NCBI RefSeq assembly: GCF_001552215.1
Contig: NZ_BCQT01000001.1
Coordinates: forward strand, 220,003-284,002
From: Actinomadura macra NBRC 14102
GTDB lineage: Bacteria; Actinomycetota; Actinomycetes; Streptosporangiales; Streptosporangiaceae
Length of the DNA: 64,000 nt
Reading direction: 5' to 3'
In this document: one piece after another, positions 53,589 to 62,200 of the stretch
Layout of the letters: every line of letters starts with the position of its first letter
How positions within the stretch are numbered: the first letter of the stretch is position 1
Position numbers and translations under genes: made by a program
Notes under the pieces: model-generated
What the model was told of the DNA's origin: nothing
The model's input: only the letters and a program-made list of their open reading frames with translations
Database searches by the model: none

Positions 53589-54410
53589 ATGATTGCCGTT
53601 ATGGCTTCCTCCGGCGACGGCTACCTCTTGGACAATGCCCGGCCAGAGGCGGGGACCCGATTCGACGCGCTGAGCGAGCTGTTCGACCCGTCCACTTTTC
53701 GGCACATCGAACAACTCGGCATCACCTCGGGCTGGCGCTGCTGGGAGGTGGGGGCGGGCGGTTCCTCGGTAGTGACCTGGCTGGCCGGGAAGGTCGGGCC
53801 GACCGGCCAGGTCGTGGCGACCGACATCGACACCTCCTGGGTCGCCGGGCCGGCCGAGGGCGTGGTGAAGGTGCTGCGCCATGACGTGGGCCGTGACGCG
53901 CCACCCGAGGGCGGCGGCTTCGATCTCGTGCACGCCCGGCTGGTGCTCGTGCACGTGACGGACCGCGAGCGGGCCCTGCGCACGATGGCCGATTCGCTGC
54001 GGCCCGGCGGAGTGCTTCTCCTTGAGGACGCGGACCCGGCGTTGCAGCCCCTCACCTGCCTGGACGAATATGGCCCTGAACAGATGCTGGCCAACAAACT
54101 GCGCACCGGTTTCCGTTCGCTGCTGACTACCCGCGGCGTCGACCTCGCCTATGGACGCAAGCTCCCCCGGCTGTTGCGGGAGACCGGGCTGAGCGACGTC
54201 AACGCGGACGGCTACTTCCCGATCACCTCGCCGGCCTGCAACACCCTGGAAGCGGCAACAGTCCGGCACGTCCGCGACGCCCTCGTCGCCGCCGGGCTCG
54301 CGACGGACACCGACATCGACGCCCACCTCGCGAACGTCGCCGCCGGCCGCCTCGACCTGTCCACCTCCCCCATGATCTCCGCCTGGGGCCGCCGCACGGC
54401 ACCACCATGA
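53589..54410 (+). CDS. SAM-dependent methyltransferase
   Basis: Class I methyltransferase of about 273 residues. Motif I reads CWEVGAGGSSVVTWLA (about residues 51-66). Motif II is QVVATDIDTSW, FDLVHARLVLVHV is the post-II region, and LRPGGVLLLEDAD is motif III/IV. ATG 53589 is chosen; ATG 53601 (MASSGDGYLL) is equally likely, since neither has a clear ribosome site. The substrate is unknown. Confidence 0.85.
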   Translation: MIAVMASSGDGYLLDNARPEAGTRFDALSELFDPSTFRHIEQLGITSGWRCWEVGAGGSSVVTWLAGKVGPTGQVVATDIDTSWVAGPAEGVVKVLRHDVGRDAPPEGGGFDLVHARLVLVHVTDRERALRTMADSLRPGGVLLLEDADPALQPLTCLDEYGPEQMLANKLRTGFRSLLTTRGVDLAYGRKLPRLLRETGLSDVNADGYFPITSPACNTLEAATVRHVRDALVAAGLATDTDIDAHLANVAAGRLDLSTSPMISAWGRRTAPP

Positions 54411-54630
54411 CCGCTTGCCGTCACTTCCAACCAGCCACCCGCCGAGCACAGGGCCTTGAAGGATCCCGAACCGGGAACTTAGCGAGGCCGCAAGGAGAGT
54501 CTCGAGCCGCCCCAGGAAGCGCGTCCGTTCTCACACGACCGACAACCACGCGCATGAGACCGCATCGTCCCCGTCAAGCCAACGGCGGGACGACGCTCGT
54601 GATCAACGCCGATCGGGGCCGACGCGACGC

Positions 54631-54740
54631 CTACCCGTAACTCTCTTCCAGAGGCGCAATCGTGACACCACGCTCCTCCAGGACCATGACGGCCGCTCTG
54701 CCCACACCTTCGACAAAGCCTTCCGCCCGGTGAGCCAGGA
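54631..54740 (-). pseudogene. Relic of an Rpn-like gene tail
   Basis: A short frame reads AEGFVEGVGRAAVMVLEERG, then VTIAPLEESYG and a stop. This matches the pattern of the charged repeat plus LL-x-VLExRGI tail found in the Rpn-like genes at 54847 and 55819. It is a third, more diverged copy of only the C-terminal end. Confidence 0.45.
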
Positions 54741-54846
54741 AAGAATCTCGCGCCCACGCGTGGCGGGCAGGTGGCGCCCCGTCGCGGAACGAGCGGACCG
54801 GCGCACACCGACAGCGGACGCCCGAGGGTCAAAACCGGGATTCAGT

Positions 54847-55182
54847 TTACATAGCGTCAGCATTGCTGAAGTTTGCGGAGAACTCCTCCGCGGTGTCGGA
54901 GGTCATGGCGCACTTGGCCCAACGGTGCAGCTGATCGAGATCGTCGCAGCTGTTGATCTGGTCACGGATGTGATCGGGAACCGGGATGCCACGCGTCTCC
55001 AGGACGTACAAGAGCATGTTCGCCTCGCCCTTCACACAACCTTCCGCGCGGCCTTCTTCGCGACCTTCTTCGCGGCCTTCTTCGCGACCTTCCGCACGGC
55101 CTTCTTCGCGACCGGCCGCTCGGTGGGTCGCTGCGAACTTCGACGGCCACTCGTAGCCGTTCTTCTCCACGCTCTCCTCCAA
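54847..55182 (-). pseudogene. Partial duplicate of the Rpn-like gene
   Basis: This 336-bp frame is almost identical to the 3' third of the gene at 55819-56805, from VEKNGYEWPSKFAATHRAAG through the charged repeat to AMTSDTAEEFSANFSNA. The nuclease-like N-terminal two thirds is missing. The charged repeat has three central REEG units instead of five. Similarity ends near 55187, just before the IS110 relic. It could still be translated from its own ATG but is more likely a remnant. Confidence 0.85.
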
Positions 55183-55192
55183 CTGCCGGGTT

Positions 55193-55770
55193 GCTTACCC
55201 GTCCGGTCCGATCATGCGCCGTCTAGCCGATCTGCACCCTGGAGCCGCCAAGACCGATGCCCGCGACGCCCACGTCAGCGGCGACGCCGACGCCGACGCC
55301 GACGCCGACCGCACTATGCCGCACACTTACGCATGTTCGATACCGCGACGACGCCCTGGCCGAACTGAACGTGCTGGTCGGGTTTGATGACGCCTAACCG
55401 CCGAAGCACCCGATTCCACAACCGCATCCGCGGGCTGCTCGCCAAAATCCACCCAGCGCTGGAGCGGGTGCTGGGCCCCAGAGTCGCCTGCCCAGCCGTG
55501 CTTGAGTTGCTGGCGCGGTTCGGTGGTCCCCCGTAGCTGCGCCAGGCCGGATGTCACCGGCTGCTCTCACCGGCCGCAAACTCACCCAGCACCTGACTAC
55601 CACCGCGGCCCAAGCGCCGCAACGCCGCCCTGATCTGCCCGGCGCCGCCACTGCGACGTGTTGTTCGCATGCTCCGCGACAGCCCCACCTATCAACCTAC
55701 GAATCCACCCAAGGACACCAAAGGCCTTGACGAACCCCGTAGGGATACCCCACAGAATGCATCCGCCGGG
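55193..55770 (+). mobile_element. Degenerate IS110-family transposase relic
   Basis: Pieces in several frames match IS110 transposases. MRRLADLHPGAAKTDARDA with RTMPHTYA is the end of the DEDD domain. RDDALAELNVLVGFDDA, RIRGLLAKIHPALERVLGP, PAVLELLARFGGP and the end VRMLRDSPTYQPT follow. TTGACGAACCCCGTAGGG at about 55727 resembles the usual downstream flank. Frameshifts, an in-frame stop and missing segments make it inactive. It lies exactly between the partial and full Rpn-like copies. Confidence 0.8.
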
Positions 55771-55818
55771 ACGGCGCGCATCGATAGTTTGAAGTCGAGA
55801 GTCAGACCCGCATCTCAG

Positions 55819-56805
55819 TCACACAGCGCCAGCATTGCTGAAGTTTGCGGAGAACTCCTCCGCGGTGTCGGAGGTCATGGCGCACTTGGCCCAACGGTGC
55901 AGCTGATCGAGATCGTCGCAGCTGTTGATCTGGTCACGGATGTGATCGGGAACCGGGATGCCACGCGTCTCCAGGACGTACAAGAGCATGTTCGCCTCGC
56001 CCTTCACACAACCTTCCGCGCGGCCTTCTTCGCGGCCTTCTTCGCGGCCTTCTTCGCGGCCTTCTTCGCGACCTTCTTCGCGACCTTCTGCACGGCCTTC
56101 TTCGCGGCCGGCCGCTCGGTGGGTCGCTGCGAACTTCGACGGCCACTCGTAGCCGTTCTTCTCCACGGTCTCCTCCAGTAGCTTCTGGGCGGCTTCAGAG
56201 AGCTGCGGCAAGATGTATTCATGATATAGGTCCCCGACGTCGTCACTCAGGGTCTCGAGCGCGGCGGCTACGCTGTTCAGGACGGCTTCGGCCTGCGGTC
56301 CGTCGGCGTGGGCGGGGGCGCTCAGCACGGCGAGTTCCGGCAGGCGGCACGCCTCTTTCGGGTCGGTGATGGGGGGCAGGCCCTCCGGGGAGACCGCGAG
56401 GGGCTTGAGCACCCATCCGGGATGGCCCATGTCGATCGGCGTGGCGCAGCCTCGTGCGGTGGCCTGGTCGGGGCAGAGCACCAGCAGCAGCACCGGGCAC
56501 TTGCGGCGCAGGCGCAGTGAGGCCAGGTAGGCGGGCCAGCTGTATCGCTTCTCCTCCCGGGTTCGCAGCTGGGACTCCACGACGACGCCCAGATCGGGGG
56601 CGTCCGGCTCGCCGAGCAGGACGGTGGCATCGCAGCGCAGCTCGGCCGGATGGGTCTCGGCGTAGGACTCCGACGCCAGCGTGACCCGGCCCTGGCCGGA
56701 CACGTCCAGGTCGAAGACTCTGCGCAGTAGCGCTGGGACGAGTGCCGGCTGGTTGCGGACCATCTCCAGCGGCAGCTCGTGCATGTTCGTAGGCACGAGC
56801 ATCAA
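55819..56805 (-). CDS. Rpn-like (PD-(D/E)XK) putative nuclease protein
   Basis: Protein of 328 residues. The N-terminus (PTNMHELPLEMVRNQPALVP) and the core RCDATVLLGEPD / DLGVVVESQLRTREEKRYSW fit the restriction-nuclease-like fold of the Rpn recombination-promoting/putative transposase group. A helical part, a repeat of (G)REEG/RAEG units (residues about 225-265) and the tail ANMLLYVLETRGIPVPDHIR follow. This architecture is widespread in actinomycetes with unproven function. ATG 56805 or 56802 starts it. The 3' part is duplicated at 54847-55182. Confidence 0.8.
   Translation of the reverse strand: MMLVPTNMHELPLEMVRNQPALVPALLRRVFDLDVSGQGRVTLASESYAETHPAELRCDATVLLGEPDAPDLGVVVESQLRTREEKRYSWPAYLASLRLRRKCPVLLLVLCPDQATARGCATPIDMGHPGWVLKPLAVSPEGLPPITDPKEACRLPELAVLSAPAHADGPQAEAVLNSVAAALETLSDDVGDLYHEYILPQLSEAAQKLLEETVEKNGYEWPSKFAATHRAAGREEGRAEGREEGREEGREEGREEGREEGRAEGCVKGEANMLLYVLETRGIPVPDHIRDQINSCDDLDQLHRWAKCAMTSDTAEEFSANFSNAGAV
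56020..56113 (-). repeat. 12-bp coding repeat (REEG units)
   Basis: Tandem 12-bp units like GCCTTCTTCGCG (plus strand) encode Arg-Glu-Glu-Gly. There are five central units here and three in the partial duplicate at about 55043-55112, so the unit number has changed since duplication. Confidence 0.85.
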
Positions 56806-56890
56806 ACTAACAGTAATCAGATGGCAACGCTGTGTTATTGCAGAGTTGACCCTTGGGTTCGTGGCGGGTCGCCGCCGGTCGTGGGGATGG

Positions 56891-57355
<465 letters not shown>

Positions 57356-57405
57356 CAGAGTGCTCCTTTGTCTGGTTCCACGGGAAGGGCCGGCCGGGCA
57401 GGCGC

Positions 57406-57816
57406 TCAGCGAAGCTCTTGGACGCGGACCAGGTTGCCCGCGGGGTCGCGGAAGGCGCAGTCGCGGATGCCGTACGGCTGTTCGGTCGGCTCCTGGACGA
57501 CCTCGGCGTCGCCGGCCTGCACCTTCTCGAAGGTGTCGTCGAGGTCGGTGGTGGCCAGCAGGATCCAGCCGTAGGTGCCCTTGGCCATCATCTCGCCGAT
57601 GGTGCGGCGCTCGTCCTCGGTGATCCCGGGGTCGGTGGCGGGCGGCGCCAGGAGGATGGACGTGCTGGGCTGGTTCTTCGGGCCGACCGTGATCCAGCGC
57701 ATCTTGCCCTGGCCGACGTCGGTGCGGACCTCGAAGCCGAGGACGTCGCGGTAGAAGGCCAGCGAGGCGTCCGGGTCGTCGTGCGGAAGGAAGCTGGTGT
57801 GAATGGTGATGTCCAT
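57406..57816 (-). CDS. VOC (glyoxalase/bleomycin-resistance) family protein
   Basis: Metal-binding or ligand-binding protein of 136 residues with the vicinal-oxygen-chelate fold. SLAFYRDVLGFEVRTDVG and YGIRDCAFRDPAGNLVRVQE are typical; the last part carries the second metal-ligand position in related enzymes. ATG 57816 is chosen, with an in-frame GTG at 57825. Pairing with a small AraC regulator is common for such VOC proteins. The substrate is unknown. Confidence 0.88.
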   Translation of the reverse strand: MDITIHTSFLPHDDPDASLAFYRDVLGFEVRTDVGQGKMRWITVGPKNQPSTSILLAPPATDPGITEDERRTIGEMMAKGTYGWILLATTDLDDTFEKVQAGDAEVVQEPTEQPYGIRDCAFRDPAGNLVRVQELR

Positions 57817-57883
57817 GCCGATCACGCTAGGCGCGGGAGGGTCATCGGGGCTTCTCGATTCCTGACCGGTTCCCCATGCCGAC

Positions 57884-59215
57884 TCAGCGGCGGTAGAGGG
57901 TGAGCTTGTCGGCGAGCCGGTCGCGGCGGGCGGGGTCGTCGACGCCTTGGCCCTCCGCGGTGGCGGCGCAGAGGACGGCGACCTTGCCGACGTGCTGGTT
58001 ACGCTGGACGGCGCGGGTCGCCTCGCCCGCCTCGTCCAGGGGGAAGACCCTGGACAGCGTCGGGTGGATCATGCCGAGGGCGATGAGGCGGTTGGTCTCG
58101 ACGGCCTCGTGGTAGTTGAAGCCGTGCGAGCCGATGATGCTCTTCAGGCGCATCCAGAGGAAGCGGTTGTCGTACTCGTGCCGGAAACCCGTCGAGGAGC
58201 CGCAGGTGACGATCTTGCCGCCGCGCTTGGCGACGTAGACGGACGCGCCGAACGTCTCGCGGCCGAGGTATTCGAACACGATGCCAGGGTCCTCGCCGAC
58301 GAGGCGGCGGACGGCCTCGCCGAGGATGCGGCCGGCCTTGGGGTGGCGGAGGCCCTGTTCGCCGAGGTCCAGGTCGTTGCGGTTGATGACGTGCTCGCAG
58401 CCCTGGGCGCGGACGATCGCGGCCTTCTCGTCGGAGGAGACCACCGCGACCGGGATGCCGCCGCCGTTCTTCACTAGTTGCGTCGCGTACGAGCCGAGGC
58501 CGCCGGTGGCGCCCCAGACCAGCACGACGTCGCCCTGCTTCATGCGGGCGCCGTGGGTGCCGACGAGCATCCGGTACGCGGTGGCGGCGCAGAGGGTGCT
58601 GGCGCCCGCCTCCTCCCAGGTGAGGTGCGCGGGCTTGCGGATGAGCTGGTTCGCCTTGACGATGCAGAACTCGCCGAGAGAGCCGAAGTTCGTCTCGAAG
58701 CCCCAGGCGAGCTGGCTCTCGCTCATCATGGCGTCGTCGTAGGAGCCGTGGTCCTCCTGGTCCATGTAGGACGGGGACAGGACGACCTTGTCGCCGGCCT
58801 TCCAGTTCTTCACACCCGGGCCGATGCGGACGACCACGCCCGCGCCGTCCGAGCCGAGGACGTGGTAGGGCAGGTCGTGCCGGGCGCCGTGCCAGCCCTG
58901 GCGGCCGAACTTCTCCAGGAACGCGAAGGTGGGGACGGGTTCGAAGATCGCCGACCAGACGGTGTTGAAGTTGATCGCCGCCGACATGACCGCGACGACG
59001 CACTCGTCCGGGGCCAGCTCCGGCATGTCGACCTCGCCGATGTGCAGGGAACGCCGGACGTCCTTGTCGGTGTGCCCCTCGAAGATCCCGACCTCGTCCT
59101 TCAGGGTGAACGCGGCGCGGAAGCGGGTCGGCAGGTCGAGTTCCTGGAGCTCGGGGCCGCTCGCGCCGGACCGGACGGCGTCGAGCAGGTCGTCGGACGA
59201 GCCGGGGTGGGCCAT
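57884..59215 (-). CDS. ccr: Crotonyl-CoA carboxylase/reductase
   Basis: NADPH-dependent medium-chain reductase of 443 residues that makes ethylmalonyl-CoA (or related alkylmalonyl-CoA) from crotonyl-CoA and CO2. Characteristic stretches are YHVLGSDGAGVVVRIGPGV, WGFETNFGSLGEFCIVKANQ (with the Phe-Glu pair of CO2-binding), VWGATGGLGSYATQL (nucleotide binding) and IIGSHGFNYHEA (His). ATG 59215 follows GGAGGACA. It is 44 bp downstream of the PKS gene on the same strand, so it probably supplies extender units for it; the ethylmalonyl-CoA pathway is an alternative role. Confidence 0.92.
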   Translation of the reverse strand: MAHPGSSDDLLDAVRSGASGPELQELDLPTRFRAAFTLKDEVGIFEGHTDKDVRRSLHIGEVDMPELAPDECVVAVMSAAINFNTVWSAIFEPVPTFAFLEKFGRQGWHGARHDLPYHVLGSDGAGVVVRIGPGVKNWKAGDKVVLSPSYMDQEDHGSYDDAMMSESQLAWGFETNFGSLGEFCIVKANQLIRKPAHLTWEEAGASTLCAATAYRMLVGTHGARMKQGDVVLVWGATGGLGSYATQLVKNGGGIPVAVVSSDEKAAIVRAQGCEHVINRNDLDLGEQGLRHPKAGRILGEAVRRLVGEDPGIVFEYLGRETFGASVYVAKRGGKIVTCGSSTGFRHEYDNRFLWMRLKSIIGSHGFNYHEAVETNRLIALGMIHPTLSRVFPLDEAGEATRAVQRNQHVGKVAVLCAATAEGQGVDDPARRDRLADKLTLYRR

Positions 59216-59259
59216 GGGGTTGTCCTCCGGGTGGGCGGCGGGGTCGTGGCTGGGGGTCC

Positions 59260-62200
59260 TCAGCGGGCCGGAGCGGCCGTACTCCGGGAGGGGCCGGGTG
59301 CGGGGCGGTCGGCGGGGGCGGGGCGGTCGGCGAGCCTGGCCGTCAGGTGGGCGGCGAGGACGTCCACCGCCGGTGGGTCGAGCAGGTTCAGGTGGTGTGC
59401 CCCGGGGATCGTGACGATCTCCAGGTCGGAGCAGAGCCCGCCGAATCCGTTGGTCCCGTCGAGCGCGTACCGTGCGTCCGTCACCGCCCAGGGGGTCTCC
59501 TCGGGCGCGCGGTAGAGGATGACGTGCCCGTCGTAGGGGCCGGGGTCGTAGGCCTCCAGGGACCTCGTGTCCTGATGGGAGGTGAGCTGGTGGGCGAGGG
59601 CGGCCGGGGGGATGTGGTCGACGAGCGGCGCGGCCCGCTCCATGACCAGCGCGAACTGGGTCTGCTCGTCAAGGCCGACCAGCTCCTCGTAGTCGAGCGC
59701 GACGTCCAGGCCGTAGGTCTCGTTGATGTAGTCGACGAACGCGGCGAACCGGCGGGCTAGGGTCGCGGACTCGTCGTCCACGGCGAGCGGGAGGCCCGCG
59801 TCGAACAGCGCGACGAACTCGACGTCGCGTCCGGCGGCGGTGAGCTGCCGCGCGGTCTCGTAGGCGAGGACGCCGCCGAACGACCAGCCGCCAAGGCGGA
59901 ACGCGCCTGCCGGCTGCTCCTTTTGGAGCTGCCGGACGTATCGGGCGGCGCGGTCTGCGACGGGGGGCGCGTCGTCGAACCGCTCCAGGCCGTAGACCGG
60001 CTGGTCGTCGCCCAGAAGGTCGATGAGCTGCCGGTAGCAGGCGGTGGTGCCGCCCGCCGGGTGCGCGACGAAGAGCGGGCGGCGGCCCCCGGACGGACGC
60101 AGCGGCCGGACGGTCTGCCGCGCGGCCTCGACGTCCGCGTCCCGGATGAACCCGGCGACGTGTTCGGCGGTGGGGACCTGGAACAGCCGGGCGCGGGTCA
60201 CCTCACCGCCGATCTCGGCGACGACCCGCGCGAGGACCTCGTCGGCGTGGCCGTCCCGGCCGCCGAGGTCGGTGAAGAAGTCCGCGGTGACGCCGACGCG
60301 GTCCAGGCCGAGGACGTCCTCGAAGATCCGGACGGCGAGGCGCTCGGCGGCGTCGCGGGGCATCACGTACCCGGCCTCGGCGTTCGCGGTGGCGGGCGCG
60401 GCACCGATAAGGCCCAGTTCGGCGGTCGCCCACTCCTCGATCGTGGTCACGCTCGCGCCCTGGAGCAGCACGGACGCGGGGACGGTCAGTCCGAGGTCGT
60501 GCTCGACGCCGCTCTTGATCCGGACGGCGATCAGCGAGTCCAGGCCGAGGTCGGTGAGGGGGACCGCCGGGTCCAGGCGCCGTGGGTCGAAGCCGAGGAC
60601 GGCGGCGATCCGGCTCCTGATCCGCGCCGCGACCATCGTGCGGGCGATGGCGGGGGCGACGTCCGTGAGCGCGTCCACGCCGGGCCAGTCGCCGACGCCG
60701 CCGGGGCCCTGTTCGTCGGCTGTGCCGGCGAAATCCGCAAAGTACGGCATTCTGCGGATTTCAGGGAACAGCCGGAGGGCGGTGACCGGGTCGAAGCGCA
60801 GCACGCCCGTTGCGGGCATCCCGTGGACGAGCAGCGTTTCGAGCGCCTCCGCGCCCTCCGCCGGGCTGATCGGGTCGATCACGGTGACGGTGGTGTCGGC
60901 GGCGGCGCCGACCCGCGACCAGGTGCCCCAGTTGACGGTGGTCCCGGGGCGTCCGCGCGCACGGCGGTAGGCCACCAGCGCGTCGATCGCGGCGTTCGCG
61001 GCGGCGTAGGCGGCCTGGCCGGGCGAGCCGAGCAGCGCGGCGGCGGAGGAGTGCGTGACGAACCAGTCGAGATCGAGGTCCCAGGTGGCCTCGCTGAGCC
61101 GCCGCGCGCCCTCGACCTTCGCCGTCCACACCCTGTGGAGATCCTCGACGCCGAGGTCGGCGATCAGCCGGTCGTCGAGCGCCCCGGCGCCGTGCACCAC
61201 GCCGCACAGCCGGACGCCGCCCTCCCGCGCGACCTCGACCAGGCGTTGCGCGGTGCTCGGGTGGGCGATGTCGCCGAGCACGACCCCGACGTCCACGCCG
61301 TCCTCGCGAAGCCTGGCGATCGTCTTTTCCGCGTCGGCGCCGGGACCGCGCCGTCCGGACAGGACGATCCGCCCCGCGCCGCGCTCGGCCAGCAGCCGGG
61401 CCGTGACCAGCCCGACCCCGCCGTAGCCGCCGGTGATCACGTAGGCGCCGCCGCGCCGGACGAGGCGCGCCGGCCGACCCTTCGGCTCGGGCAGGGCGGC
61501 CCGCGTGAGCCGTGCCGTGTAGCGGCGCCCGGCGCGCCAGGCGACCTCGCGTGCGTCGGTGTCCGCCAGCAGTTCGGCGACCAGATCGGCGGGACGGTCC
61601 ACGTCCACATGAGTGGCCTTCTGGACGGTCCGCTCGAACGCCAGGACGCGGGTGAGCGCGCTGACGAACCCGTGGCCCGGCTCACCCGCTTCCCCGTCCC
61701 GGACGGGCAGTGCGTTGCGGGTCGCCACGTAGAGGCGGGGACCATCGGGCAAGGTGCGACTCACTTCGGCGACAGTGAGGACAAGCTCCTCGTCCACAAG
61801 GTCGGCCGACGGAACGAGGACCACGCCGTCGATCGGGTGGTTCACCGCGAAACGGTCGGTTCCCGGACGGGTGGTCTGCTGGTGCCGGATCACGCGTTGC
61901 CCGTGCGCCACCAGTCCGGAGGCGGTGGCCGCGGCGAGCGCGTCGTCCTCCTCGGAGAGCACCAGCCAGGTTCCGGCGACGTTCGGGGAGGCGTCGGAAG
62001 GGTCGGTATCCGAAGAGTCGATGTCTGAAAGGTCGGTATCGGGACGGTCGGTCTCATCCCAGGCGAGTTCGACGAGCTTGGCGGCGACCGGCACCGGGAC
62101 GTCGTGCCGTTCGACGCGGCGCAGGACGATCCCGCCGGCCTCGGCCAGGACCTGCCCGTCCGCCGCGAGAAGCCGAACAGAGCCGGTCAGGCCGTCCTCT

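Noticed and set aside
59923..62028. 701-codon plus-strand frame
   Set aside because: Antisense to the PKS, with low-complexity Gly/Arg/Asp content and no start signal.
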